Of a DNA stretch of 64,000 nt, positions 22,095 to 32,811 are shown piece by piece. The notes beneath the pieces were generated by a model, which saw only the letters and a list, made by a program, of their open reading frames with translations, had not been told where the DNA came from and searched no databases. The DNA is taken from NCBI GenBank assembly GCA_963575745.1, contig CAUYUJ010020251.1, positions 1-64,000 of the forward strand, read 5' to 3'. A program made the position numbers and the translations under genes. The number at the start of each line of letters is the position of its first letter. The first letter of the stretch is position 1. The stretch is from Prorocentrum cordatum. Lineage: Eukaryota > Sar > Dinophyceae > Prorocentrales > Prorocentraceae.

Positions 22095-22675
22095 CCTCCT
22101 CTCCTCCTCCTCTCCTCTCTGCCCTTCCCCTCTCCTCCTCCTCCTCCTCCTCTCCTCCTCCTCCCTTTCTGCCCGCCCCCACTCCTCCTCCTCGTCCTCC
22201 TTCTCCTCCTCGTGTCCCTCCTCCTCCCCCTCCTCCCCCCCCCTCCCCCTCCCCCCCCTTTCGCCCGCTTGCCCCCGTTCCACTTCCGCCTCCTCTCCCG
22301 CCCATGTCCGCGTTATCATCCTCGTCTCCCCCCCTTCTTCCCCCCCCCCACCCACCCCCCTTCTTCGCCCGAGGTGGGGGGCGACGGGGGGAGAGGTGGG
22401 GGACGGGGGGAAGAGGTGGAGGAGGAGAAGGAGGGCGAGGAGGAGGAGCAGGAGGTGGAGGTCGAGCAAGGAGGAGGAAGAGGAAGAGCAGGAGAAGGAG
22501 GAGCGGGAGCAAGGAGCAGGAGAAGGAGCACCAGGAGGAGGGGGAGGAGAAAGGAGGAGGAGAAGGAGGGGGAGGGATGAAAAGGAGGAGAACGAGAACG
22601 AGGAGAAGGAGAAGGAGGAGGAGGGAGGAGAAGGAGGAGGAGGAGGAGGAGGAAAAGGAGGAGGGAAGAACTCCC
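22095..22675. repeat. CCT tract followed by GGA tract
   Basis: Plus strand is CCT/CCC-rich at about 22095-22350 and GGA-rich at about 22410-22675, so the two halves can pair with each other as a large imperfect inverted repeat. The 3' end of the gene at 22680-23023 runs into it. Confidence 0.88.
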
Positions 22676-22679
22676 GATG

Positions 22680-23023
22680 GTCGGCGGAAACTCGCGAAGC
22701 GTGGTCGATTCGAAAAGCCGGTTCAGCATGATCATCACATCTGTTATCATGAACGCCGATGGGACTTTGTCTGGGAAAGCTTCGATGAACGGATGCAGGA
22801 AGACAAAATGTTGTTCCAATTCTGTTATGCCGCAAGCCATGTTTGTCGGATCATCTTTGTTGAAGGGCTGGACGATATCCGTAATCATCGTTTCTTGTTC
22901 GACGAGCTGCTTGACTGCCGGCGGGATCATTTTGTAGATATTGACCGCTATTCGTTTGACATCTTCCTCTCTCCAATCTATTTTGCCTGGGCGCACCGAC
23001 TTCCAGGTGCGAACTGCTGCCAT
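22680..23023 (-). CDS. Small gene or first exon, unknown, with SL relic
   Basis: From the ATG at 23023 the protein reads MAAVRTWKSVRPGKIDWREE, continuing about 115 residues (ITDIVQPFNKDDPTNMACGI, HFVFLHPFIEAFPDKVPSAF) before the frame dissolves into the GGA/CCT microsatellite. Composition is typical of a folded, mostly helical domain. There is no clear stop before the repeat, so either a splice donor lies near 22685 or the gene is truncated. An SL-like relic 19 nt upstream supports the start. No family recognised. Confidence 0.6.
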
Positions 23024-23041
23024 CCTCTGGCAAGGGGCACC

Positions 23042-23062
23042 TCTGAGCCAAACGCGGCTGCA
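23042..23062 (-). other. Spliced-leader relic upstream of the 22680-23023 gene
   Basis: The minus strand contains GCAGCCGCGTTTGGCTCAGAG. It shares AGCC and TTTGGCTCA with the SL in the right order and spacing, give or take one base, immediately upstream of the ATG. Confidence 0.55.
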
Positions 23063-23464
23063 GAATGAGAAGGGGAGGGCGCGCAGCCCCCTGCGCCCCG
23101 CATCCAGCCAGAGGCGCCGATGTTTTAAGATGACCCAAACGAAACAATGAACACGATACGATCAGGTTTGCTACATTATATCTCACATCCCGTCGCAGGC
23201 ACCGATGTGTCAAAGGATGTCGCAGGCGAAACCCTCATGTTGGACGCGTTTCCCTATGGGCGAACCCCTCAGGCGGACCCCCCAGGCGAATCCCTCACGT
23301 CGAATGTGCGTTCCCTTTCGAAGGCTCTCTATCATCGTTCCTTTTCTCCTCTGTCCCTCTCCTCTTCCGCATCGTTCCTTCATTCAAGTTGCATGGCCAT
23401 TGTTGTTTGGATCCTCGTTTTATCCGCATCTTGGCCACGCACCGCATCTGTTGGATCTCCCATT

Positions 23465-23700
23465 ACCCTCCATCCACTCCTCCTCCTCCCCCCCCTCCCC
23501 CTCCCCCTCCTACCGTTATGTTTGCTCCTCCCTGTCTTGGGCGATCCTCCCCCCTATCCTAGCTCTTCCTTCTCGTCGTCCTCCTCATCCTACTCTTGCC
23601 TTCTCCTCCTACTCCTCCTCCTCCTCGTCCTCCTCCTCCTCCTCGTCGTCCTCCTCCTCCTCGTGCTCCTCCTCGACCCTCGATCCTCAATCCTCGATCC
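23465..23700. repeat. CCT/CTC simple repeat with (TCGATCC) words
   Basis: CTCCTCCTC-rich plus strand ending in four tandem CCTCGATC-type words at about 23675-23712. Confidence 0.88.
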
Positions 23701-24125
23701 TCGATCCTTGATCCAAAGCGGGGCGGGCCTCCAGGCCCCGCCCGGGCACGCAGCCGCCGCGGCGCTGCCGCGCGAGAGACCCCGCTCGCGGGCCAGGGCC
23801 CGGGCGGCGGCGGCGACGACGGCGACGACGACGACGACCCCCGAACCTCTCCAGGGACGCATTCTGATCAGAACACGAAGCGAATCCAGCCGCGGCGACC
23901 AGCGCGCCGAAGGCGCCCCCCCCGGCCCCCGGCAAGATTTCCTGGCGACCGCGACGCCGCCGCTGACGACGGCGACCGCTGAACAAAACTCGAGGCGAAT
24001 CCAGCCGTCATATAGAGGAGACACCCCAGGGCCACTACTGACGACAGCGACTCCCCGTCCTGTCCTGGAACGCGCTCGATCAGGACTCCACGTCGAATCA
24101 AGCCCCTCCCCCCCCCGAAGAAAAA

Positions 24126-24643
24126 AATACCCCAGTGCGACCCTGAAGTTGGAGCCCCCAGGAAAACAGCATTAGTTGCTGTGCTATGCTATACTATGCT
24201 ATGCCATGCATGCTATGCCATGCTATACTGCGCTATGCTCTGCTATGCTGTGCTATGCTATGCTGCGCTGTGCTGCGTTGTGCTGCGATATATGATATGC
24301 TCTGCTATGATATGATGCGATATGCTATGTTACGTAGGACTACGCTATGATATGCTGTGCTGCGCTATGCTATGCTACGCTCTGCTATGCTATGCTGTGC
24401 TCTGCTATGATAAAGCTCAGCGAAGCTAAGATGAAGGTCAGCTATAAGCTAAGATAAGCCTGAGCTAAGATGAAGCTAAGCTAAGCTAAGATGAAACAGG
24501 CTAAGCTAAGATGAGATAAGCAGGAGACTTAACTGGGGGAACCGCGGGGCGGATGCCGGGGGGACCGCCCGGGGCGTTTTACACTGCCCGGCCCTTTAAG
24601 CATAGAGAGTCAGAACCCTTCTAGGCAGAGCCTAGGTAGGGAA
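24126..24643. repeat. Dispersed pentamer repeat element, copy C (short)
   Basis: Same head (AGTGCGACC, GAAGTTGGAGCCCCCAGG), one pentamer body, GC block and CTAGGCAGAGCCTAG tail as copies A and B. It lacks the internal degenerate tail and the second pentamer body, so it is the simplest form. Confidence 0.85.
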
Positions 24644-24649
24644 CAAACG

Positions 24650-25330
24650 CGCCTGAAGACGCGACGGCGACGACGACGACGCCGAGGCCGACGACGGTCG
24701 ACGACCACGACGCACGACGATAAACGATTCGCGTCGACACCGCCACCTGGATAAAGGGGGCGTGGAAGGAGGGGTAGAGGAGAAGGCCAGCGGCCTTTGG
24801 GATACCTGTCAGAACGCACAAGGTTCGTGGGCTGTCTGGCGTCTCGGTTGATTAATCTATATGCCCCCCCCCGTTTCGGTGACCCTTGGGCGCGTTTCGG
24901 AGTTTCCTCGGGGGCCCCGCGGGGCCGTCGAACCCCGAAAATGCCTTTCGAACATGGCTTGGGATTGTTTGGGGACCCTAGGTCTTGGGCGCATCTTAAG
25001 GCTGGCGGATATTCAGTGGCCGCTCGGGGCCACCTTTTTGAAGAAAAAAACATTGGGAATGTAACATTCCATGAAGTGCCCTATGTGGATGCGTGCATGG
25101 GATGAAGAGACGTTTTTGCTGTTAAACAACAACATATGGAACAACGCGTATGCAAACATAGCATTTCACAATCGGGCGATCGCTGCTGGTGCGCCAAAAA
25201 TGGCAGGCGTTCAGCCGCAACCTCGCACAATGGCGCAATGCAGCTTAAAGTTTGCCATCGTATTTTCCAATTTCGATGTCGCACAAAAAAGATCAACAAA
25301 CTACAACAACTAGACAACAAAGGGCGCATA
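24650..25330. other. No gene seen
   Basis: Short (CGACGA)n patch at 24660-24720, then unique sequence with A/T-rich parts (25040-25330). Nothing coding that I can support. Confidence 0.5.
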
Positions 25331-26191
25331 TTAACGCAATGGTCGCACAAAGTACAACCATCGGTCTCTCTCGGTAGGCTGGGCTGCGGTGTTGACGATG
25401 AAGGCCAGGGCACCCAACACGAACGTGAAGATGCCCAGGGCGAAGCAAAGGACCGCGGTCTCCCACCAGTACCCGAGCATTTTAACGCCCAGCCGATCGA
25501 TGGCGGATCCAACCCAGCCGCCGCTCGTGCGGATCGTGCCAGTGTGGTCGGGGGAGCTCACCCACGCACCGTAGCCCACGAACTCGAAGACCCAGGCTGC
25601 GAATCCCCAACCGGGACCTGGCCCCGCCTCCGGGGGCGGGGTAGGTGGCGGCGGTGGCGGTGGGGGCGCGCTTCGGCCGGCCCACCAGTGGGGCAGGTGC
25701 GGGACCCAACCGCTCCACCCCCAATATCCGTCCAGCCCGCGCGGCTGGTCAGGCTCGCCATCGCCCGTCCCGTTTCCCGGGGCGGATGGCTGCCCAGGCG
25801 CGCCCAGGGGCTCATCGTTCCTTCCGAATGCCGGCGTAGCCGGGCTGCCCGGGGGCTTGCCCTTGCCTACGCGCCCGATGCCCGCAGGTGTGGTCGTTGT
25901 AGTCGACCCTGACCGCGGCGGCGCGGGGGCGCCCGGCCCCCCCGGGGGCTTGGCCTGCTGCCCTCGCCCCTTTCCCCCTGCAGGCGCAGGCTTGGCGGGC
26001 GGTCCTCGCCCCTTGCCTTGCCCTCCACCGCCTGTCGGGAGGGCTGACGGCCCGGGCAGGGCTGGCGGCGTCGGCGCTGGGACCTCATTTCCCGCGCGTC
26101 CGAATGGCAGCCAGCTCAGTGCCCCTTGGACCGTGAAAGCACCGCCCATAACCAGGATCATCAGGTGTGCTCCCAGGAAGCCCACAGCCAT
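25331..26191 (-). CDS. Pro/Gly-rich membrane protein, 286 aa
   Basis: ATG at 26191 (MAVGFLGAHLMILVMGGAFT): the N-terminus is a hydrophobic segment that could be a signal anchor. Residues about 35-180 are low-complexity Pro, Gly and Ala with Lys/Arg. A Trp-rich stretch follows (GYWGWSGWVPHLPHWW), then GFAAWVFEFVGYGAWV. Near the C-terminus comes a strong membrane span (ETAVLCFALGIFTFVLGALA) before a short basic tail ending YFVRPLR. Two membrane segments flank a disordered loop. No enzyme motif. SL relics at 26285-26313 mark a trans-spliced 5' end; the ORF is intact, so it may be expressed. It sits just downstream of the retroelement remains at 26.3-35.0 kb but lacks that element's hairpins. Confidence 0.7.
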   Translation of the reverse strand: MAVGFLGAHLMILVMGGAFTVQGALSWLPFGRAGNEVPAPTPPALPGPSALPTGGGGQGKGRGPPAKPAPAGGKGRGQQAKPPGGPGAPAPPRSGSTTTTTPAGIGRVGKGKPPGSPATPAFGRNDEPLGAPGQPSAPGNGTGDGEPDQPRGLDGYWGWSGWVPHLPHWWAGRSAPPPPPPPPTPPPEAGPGPGWGFAAWVFEFVGYGAWVSSPDHTGTIRTSGGWVGSAIDRLGVKMLGYWWETAVLCFALGIFTFVLGALAFIVNTAAQPTERDRWLYFVRPLR

Positions 26192-26284
26192 GGCACCACA
26201 GCAGCGCTCCCTAGTCCGCGGACTAGCACGGCTGCGGTTATGGCCGCCCCGCGGCCCCCCGGAACACCCGCGCGCCAGCCGAAC

Positions 26285-26313
26285 GCTACGGAGCCAAAAT
26301 GGCTACCTGAGCC
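26285..26313 (-). other. Tandem spliced-leader relics upstream of the 25331-26191 gene
   Basis: The minus strand at 26291-26306 is GTAGCCATTTTGGCTC, an exact 16-nt piece of the dinoflagellate SL. Just 5' of it is GGCTCAG, which looks like the end of another SL. Just 3' is CGTAGCGTTCGGCT, a decayed further copy. The ATG is 99 nt downstream. Nested SL remnants are expected after repeated rounds of mRNA recycling. Confidence 0.88.
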
Positions 26314-26592
26314 CACGCCCCCTCCCACTTAACCTACAGTTTACAACCAATCAGACTATACAATCTTCAATGGCATCTCGCACGGGGCCCTGTTTCAACA
26401 AAAAAAACCTGGCGGGCCCAAGTGCAGTAGACATACGTAGAGCCCGAGCCTTAATCATGAAATGCTGGATGCGTTGATACTGTGGCCCCGCCCGCCTTCC
26501 AGGCAACCTAACGCGCCAGTCAGCGGGCGTTGCCACCCACAATTGATAATCCCCCGACAGTAGGGCACCCCAATATTGTGTACAAGTAGAGA

Positions 26593-28930
26593 TCATAACC
26601 TCTGTATGTGCAATGCGGTCACACATGTAACCGCGAGCTCGGAGTTCAGCGCAAGCTGTCCGTATGTCCCCATTGACAAGTGCGCGAGAAAGATATTGAT
26701 GCGACGAGCGCTCCTTTTCTGCCGCGGCCACACAGCCGGGTCCACTGCTGTCCATGGCAGCCGCACAACCGGGCTTGCCGCTGTCCCAGGCGCGCACAGC
26801 CGGCGCCTGAGAAAAGAATGCAGGCTTCTCCGCACTTGATGACAGAACATGAGTGTCCGGCCTGTCGGAGCAAGCGCGGTTGGGCGTGGCGCGCGCCTGC
26901 CCCCGTCACTCATTTTCAAGCGGTGGGGGCGTCCAAATGCGCGTGCCATGCTGCGCTGCAGAGCGCTGCTCGAAGTAAAACTATCAAGCTTCTCAGCGGT
27001 ATCATCCTCTTCCGCGGGTGCCCCTGCCCTCGCGTCGGGCGGTGACCACTTATTGCCAACCTCGTAGATGGCCTGATAGACCTGCGCCTGCAAATTGCGC
27101 AAGGCGAAGTCCTGGTCGGCCGAGGTGGCGATAGTCCCGAAGGACGTATTCCTGCGACGCCAGGTCTTCAAGGTGTTACTCACCAAAGACTGGATCGTAA
27201 AAGCGGACGTCTCCTCGTTGATGGAGAAGCTGATGCCATTGGCATCCTGTGACATCATATATGCATGGGAATCGCTCGTAGCAGGTGTCTCCGCGGCTGG
27301 CTCTGTGTCAGCTGCCTCTGTGACGAGCAGCGGGGTATCCTCGCATTGAGGATTGGCCGTAATAACAAACGACGTCGACCTTTTGTCCTCAGTTGCTGCC
27401 CCGCACTCGTCGACCTTGAGCGCCAGATGCCCAGGGGGCGTTTTCATCAAATCGAATACCCTGGCACCCTTTCCAAGTAGGAGCTCGTACAGATCAGAGC
27501 CAGAGATGATCATATTCTCGTGCCCTTGCTCCAAGATCAGGATAATCCCCATGTTAGACATGCTCCTCATACCCAGAATAGCAAAGGGATTTTCCCCTGA
27601 ACCCTCAGCCACATTTGCTGAGTAGGTATCAAGTCTCGGCGCGGCAGGTACCCCCCCCGGGTCTCCTTTTTCCTTGCGCGCAGTGTTGCAGTGCAAGGAC
27701 TTGTCCCATGCAGCGGCACCGTGTCCCACTCCCGACACGTAGAGTCTCTTCGCCAGGTTCAGCTTCTTGATGTCGTGCCCATGGGAACGGGGTACCTGTT
27801 CAAATGTCTGTGCCATTTTTAGACCAATGATGTTGATGTTGCTGCCGATGTCCAGAAGGGTTGTCAGCATTCCACCCACCATGGTCCCACTGTTTGCGGC
27901 CAGGGCGAGTTCATGGCGTTCTCCGAATATTCCTGGCACCTCAACAGTGTCGTACCATGCGTACCCTTGCGGCGCCTCTGCTCCAACACCCAATCGTTCT
28001 TTGTCAGAAGCGTGAAGACGTTCATGTATCCGCGGGCCTCCTCCTCCGTAGTGAGGTTCTTCTCGAAAATCCAGGCCGTCGGATACTCGTTGTACATGCG
28101 CGGGCGTGGTGCAGATGTGAGCGGCATGTTCGTGAACGTATCTTCGTCGGCGCGCATGCCTATCTGACCATGTGTTCACCATTAACAAAGTGTGTAGCAT
28201 GGCGCGCTCGGATATCGCACTGATGCAACTGCGCCCGCCCGCCGGGCTCTCCGTCCAGCGCTGGCTTCGCGGGCGGGTGTCTCGCCCATATGGCATGTAG
28301 GCACGTGGAGATTGAAGCCGCTGCGCGCTCCTCTCGGTGGCTCTCTCCATGCGCCTCAGCCACATGTCGTTGGCCGGCAGCGCGGCAGGTGCAGTCGTAG
28401 CAGGTGCCCCTGCATTGTTCGCTGTTTCCGCTATGAATGGCATAGGCGTGCCCAGAGCAGGCACGGTAGCTTCCGTCGCCTGCGCCGCATTGGCTGATGA
28501 AGCGGGTTGCCCCGCTGGTGGCGTTGTACGGACTGCCGTGATATTTATCATTATCGCCGTGCTGCGGTTAAGCTCTTCGCGAAGGTCCCTGAGTTCGTTC
28601 GCCCCTCGGAGTATTTCTCCATGGCGATTTACTGCATCCTGATCTCCAGCAAGGGCAGAATGAAACTCAGCTGTGATTAGACCAACGCCAGTGCAAATAG
28701 CGCAGGGTGCCTCAGCTGCAGTACCTTCCATAGTGCCAGCCATCTGTCTGTCCACATGAGCGCGTGCAACTCGGCCCCAGCACTGGGCATGGAATCTGTG
28801 ACCACACTGAAGCCTCCAGACCTTGCCGTGATGCATGAAGTAGTCCAGGCATATGGCAGACTTGGTAAAGTCACCATCGCTGATGATTGGCGGCGTTGCC
28901 GATGGCCTGATACGCGTCTGGCGCTCAAAT
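26593..28930 (-). pseudogene. Retroelement RING plus retropepsin-like region
   Basis: A long minus-strand frame, open from about 28920 to the stop at 26593. It begins with a RING-type finger: SAICLDYF (first Cys replaced by Ser), WRLQCGHRFHAQCW, then CAICTG. About 260 residues later comes a retropepsin-like segment, TTLLDIGSNINIIGLKM, followed by LYVSGVGHG and NPFAILGMRSM; the last is flap/ILG-like. The usual Asp-Thr-Gly is Asp-Ile-Gly. It contains hairpin repeats reading AGQPA, AGAPA, AGAPA and ETPA (28502, 28400, 27013, 27281). An upstream frame change near 28920 joins it to the 29.0-kb linker. RING followed by protease fits copia-like polyproteins of dinoflagellates as I know them (inference). 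Integrase and RT are absent, so the element is truncated at about 26.35 kb. Confidence 0.65.
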
Positions 28931-29804
28931 TAGTTTCACCAACCTCATACAGAATCGGTGGGACCGACGGTGGCTGCATGGCTGCAAGTGCTGCCGCGTG
29001 AAATGCAGGTGTCCCTGCTGCGGTTGGAGTAGCAGGTTGCCCCGCGCGACCCAGCACCCTGTTTGCCTGACGCTATGGCTGCGACGCTGGTAGGCCAACT
29101 GCATTGAGAGATTGGCCTGCTGCGCCTCGTGAATGGCCAGAATCTCTGGGCGCAACTCCCCCATGGATGATGGCGCTACCAGGCCGGGGGCCTGCTGCGT
29201 CGCATCAAAGTCCATAGGGGTAGCCAAATATCCATAATGAGGATCTGGCCCAGCACACCTGACGTGTAGCCAGAGCCGCGTGTCAACTGAGACTGGTGGC
29301 AGTCGTCGGCTGTCGCCCGTGCATACGGGCTCTCTGGCTGCATTCCCACACGAGGGTTACCAGTCACCTGAGCATGGTAGTCAGGATACAATGGGAAGTC
29401 CATCGGTGGTGCTGCAAGGCGCTCTGCAGCTGTCGGATCACAAGTCGGATGACTGAAAAGTTCTAACACGTATCCGTCTATGTTGGGGTTGTCTGGTGAT
29501 GGATTTGGGTCCGGGACATACTCCCAAGGCGGCGTCCAGCTAGCGCTAGGGAGGTCGATGCTGGCCCTGCGCGTGCTCTGTGGGGCTTCGCGCATCTGCC
29601 AGTGCATCCACTCTTGCTGACCAACCAAGCTCTCGGTCCTCTGTGCAGCGTAGTGGTCCGGAAAAGCAGGTTGCCCCGCATGTGGACGGGGCGATGCGAA
29701 CGGCGATGTCGCCTGCTAAGCCTGGTAGAGCTGCGGGTCCATCCGAATGCTTTGGAGCCTTGCCTGTAAGCTATTGGTGCTCCCAGCACTCTGTGGAGTC
29801 CCAA
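28931..29804 (-). pseudogene. Retroelement linker region, frameshifted
   Basis: Readable pieces include a Pro/Ala/Met-rich segment around 29430-29690 (PHAGQPAFPDHYAAQRTES, then TPPWEYVPDPNPSPDNPNID), a segment at 29227-29050 (GELRPEILAIHEAQQANLSM) and one at 29057-28930 (GRAGQPATPTAAGTPAFHAA). Each lies in a different frame, so at least two indels separate them. No enzymatic domain. It carries hairpins at 29005, 29032 and 29666 and links the KptA-like domain to the RING/protease part. Confidence 0.55.
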
Positions 29805-30268
29805 ATGGAGCTGTGGCCCTTCTCATAGGTGCAAACGACGCAGGTTGCCCTGCAGGTACTGGCAGCTGCTGCGTCTGGGCACGCCACGGATCGCTGGTGC
29901 ACAGCATGTCGGTGGGAGTAATTCCGCTCGATGTCGTGCCAGTCGCGTCCGCACTTTGGGCCTGAATCCCTGGGCCTGAATCCCTGATCCGTCAGATCCC
30001 CTTGCAGGTGTCCCCGCTTGATACACTTCTTGCAACATAAATGCTGTAGAGAGTTCGACCTCCTGGATGGGCGTCGGTTCGGGACACTTCAAAGTGTAGC
30101 GGGTTTTTGAAATAAGCAAATCTTGCAACGATGATGCAGCATGTTGAAATTCGTACAGATCGTCGGTGGAAAGATCACTGTTCGGATGCTTCTGATCGTT
30201 GTCCCACAGGTACAAGGGATTGATCCATACATGTCCAACGCAAATATACCAACACTTATCGTTTGGCA
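29805..30268 (-). pseudogene. Retroelement open region downstream of KptA-like domain
   Basis: Continues in frame from the KptA-like C-terminus: NDKCWYICVGHVWINPLYLW, LSTDDLYEFQHAASSLQDLL, then ELSTAFMLQEVYQAGTPARG. The segment looks like a folded domain followed by a disordered linker. Hairpins at 30004 (AGTPA) and 29840 (AGQPA). Function not recognised. Confidence 0.5.
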
Positions 30269-30960
30269 TAACGCCTATAAGCTGAACGATGTGAGTCGGA
30301 AGAATTCTGCCGTTTCGGCCTGCCGACATTAGAATATCATTTGCTGAGCGCCAAATAGCCATATTATCACGAAACAAGTTCTTCAGACTATCATAATTGA
30401 TACTTCGGAGTCGACGCGCAGGCCGGACTGGACATTGTTGTCACCAGGTAGATATGGGCAAACGTGGAGAAACTGCCTGCCTTCCCTCTCGATGGTGTCG
30501 TCGGCGCGGCATGACAGCCCCATGCGAAGTATATTCGGGATGTTTTCCCACTGGGTACCATGACTAGAATAACAAGGTGCAACAGGAGAAATCATGTCTG
30601 TTATCCTCGCATACAGTGATTCTGGGCATTATCCCAGGACTGCTGTGTCCATTGCATGGGCGTGCGAAATCTGTCTCGCACATCTCAGTAGCGAACTTAT
30701 ACTTCGTGATATGGGGCCTGTCTTCCTGCATCCCCGTGTTGTCGACCATGCCAATCAAGTTCAGCACAGTCAATGCTTGGTCTGCCCCATGGCGGTTGCG
30801 GAGATGACGCCGGACAGTCTCCAGGTGTTGATGGCGGTAGCGATCGCATCCCTCTGGTGGCCACTGGCTGAGTAGCTCTGAGAGTTCCACCCATCCATCG
30901 AATTCGTCGAAAGACGGTACTGCTCTCAGAAACCAATCAGAGCTGTGGTTGTTGTGAAAT
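30269..30960 (-). pseudogene. Tpt1/KptA-like RNA 2'-phosphotransferase domain in retroelement
   Basis: Tpt1/KptA enzymes remove the 2'-phosphate from spliced tRNA using NAD+. Landmarks in order: VELSELLSQWPPEGCDRY; ITKYKFATE (the K-x-R-F-like strand); ARPCNGHSS (family pattern R-A-x-Q-G-H-S); YSSHGTQWENIPNILRMGL (family pattern H-G-T..W..I...GL); RQFLHVCPYLPGD (the H-V-H-like strand); and, one frame over, AIWRSANDILMSAGRNGRIL (the S-x-N-x-V-x-L strand near the C-terminus). About 230 residues, close to the usual size. Gln of Q-G-H is Asn, the second His of H-V-H is Cys, and two frame changes break it (about 30600 and 30400), so activity is unlikely in this copy. Placed between gag and the RING/protease region, it appears to be cargo of the element. 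Confidence 0.7.
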
Positions 30961-30989
30961 TGTTTGTGACGAGTAGCTGCAGTAAGTCA

Positions 30990-31523
30990 TTATGAGCAGC
31001 AGCGCTGCTCCTCATGGGTCAAATTTGGATCAACAACACTGTCTGCCCTAAGAGCCCCCATCAAGTGAGTCTTCGCGGACAGATGCGTGAGCGCTGGGCG
31101 TCTACGCAATGTATTACGTACAACCTGGCGCGCGTGAGCGTCCTTATCGGCAATGACGGCGGTGTCCTGAATGTCGCATTCCACCGCAATGTATCGATCA
31201 GACCCGTCATCGTACTTGGGGTGATATGCTGGGTTGATCTTCGTACGCCTGGTAGTGCGCACGCAGTCCCAATACCGTCGGCATTAAATGGGCATTTCCA
31301 GAGTGAGGGCAGGTTGCCCCGCAGAACTCTGAGCTGCTGCCGATGCCGCGGGTGCGCGGGCGCCCGCCGATGACGAGGCAGCGCCTGCAGATCCCCTGGG
31401 CGTACGAGGAGTCCATGGCGGGGTACTGATATCGAAGTTCTGGCGCTTCTTCTCATTGATGTTGTAGTACTCGTACGTCTTGTCTTTGGGGGCTGCACCG
31501 GACGCCTTTGATGTAGTTTCCAA
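30990..31523 (-). pseudogene. Retroelement open fragments upstream of KptA-like domain
   Basis: Two readable segments: 31523-31284 (KDKTYEYYNINEKKRQNFDI, ending SSAGQPALTLEMPI at the 31309 hairpin) and 31262-30990 (KINPAYHPKYDDGSDRYIAV, VRNTLRRRPALTHLSAKTHL). The second looks like part of a globular domain that could be the N-terminal part of the KptA-like protein. No recognised family. Confidence 0.45.
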
Positions 31524-31643
31524 TCATCTCTTATCGGCACCACGCCGTGTTGAAGAAGCATCCTTTGATGATCCCTCCAGTGCTGGCGTCCAGCCAGTCC
31601 TATGTGTCCGGCCAGGTGTAGGGCCGCGACGTGGTACAGGGTC

Positions 31644-32315
31644 CTACGGAGTAGGAGTGCTGGTGCCATGAAATGCAGCTGCTGCGGCAGCCGCTGCTGG
31701 TCCTCTGGATCGACGTCGATCAGCAGGTTGCCCCGCAGGTCGTTGTTGCTTGCTGTCTCCAGGATTGGGGTCATCTGGGCTTTCCCTCTTCTTCTGTTTG
31801 GGCGGTGGTCTGAGCTGATCAGGTCCGAGTGGCTCAGACAGACTCGACGAATCCGAAGATGGAGGAAGATCAATGGGCGGATCTGTCTTCGGCTTGGGAG
31901 GAGGTGCCTTAGGCATTGCCCCTGCAGGTATCCATGGCCCGTGCCGCGCGGGCCCTCTGCCAGGGTTAAGATCTACACCATCAGGCTTTCTGAATGCCAC
32001 ATCACCGATGACGGCCTTTCCCTTCGCGGTCAAGTTATACTTGTTAGAGCTAGGCCTCCGTTGCATTCTGGTCCTTTTCCAACCTGCAGATCCAGCGCGG
32101 TAGACGACCCACCTTCCAAGAGAAAGATCCATTTCTTCAGTGACGACGTACCTAGGAACAGTAGGGGTGCCCGTATCGAACGCGATGTCCGTGACCGTGG
32201 AGAGGGTGTCGGAGTAGTCCGAGGCGTACCCTGCAGGAGCTGCTGCCGTGGGGTCTACCGCTTCGGTCATATCTTCAGCTTCATCAGCTCCTTGTTGGCA
32301 GTTTTCTTCTGGCAT
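31644..32315 (-). pseudogene. Retroelement open fragment, 223 aa
   Basis: Reads MPEENCQQGADEAEDMTEAV, an acidic part, then DLSLGRWVVYRAGSAGWKRT, then Pro/Lys-rich PPPKPKTDPPIDLPP and PPPKQKKRESPDD. Contains the hairpin at 31723 (AGQPA) and weaker ones at about 31914 and 32229. Low-complexity linker with one small beta-rich patch; no recognised domain. Confidence 0.45.
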
Positions 32316-32811
32316 AGGCGAAGCAAGTTTCCCCGCATTCCAAACGATTGAGTATCTTTAACTAATGAAGAAGTGAGGGGTGTTTCCATATCCTTATAGA
32401 ATTGGATACTTACTCGGCTGTAGCTTGATCGTAGTCGCTTTCCGTCAGCTGCTCCTTCCGCGGCGTCGCATTGGGGTCGGCGCAGCAACCCCCGACCATC
32501 ACCATGAGACCAGACCCACGGTGTCTTGCGGAAGTCAGGGCTTCTTGATGGGCGTCTCATGGGGCAGCCGAGCCCGTGGTCGGTATGCTCGGGGCATGTG
32601 CAAGCAACGCCTCTGTAAAGTTTTCGCTCCTCGATGATGGCCCTCTTGAGGTCGCGCTCTATAAGGGCTGCCTGTGATTTGACAGCCCCTGTCCTTTTTG
32701 AGCGAATGCCCTTGCCTTCTTCTTTTCGATGAAACTTGCGGGGGGGCTGCGGGCGACGAATCCGGTGCTCAGTCCAACCCTTGCCCAACCACGATTGCAC
32801 TGCATCTGGGT

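Noticed and set aside
21975-23068. 364-codon plus-strand frame
   Set aside because: Most of it is microsatellite; its last part is the antisense of the better-supported 22680-23023 gene.
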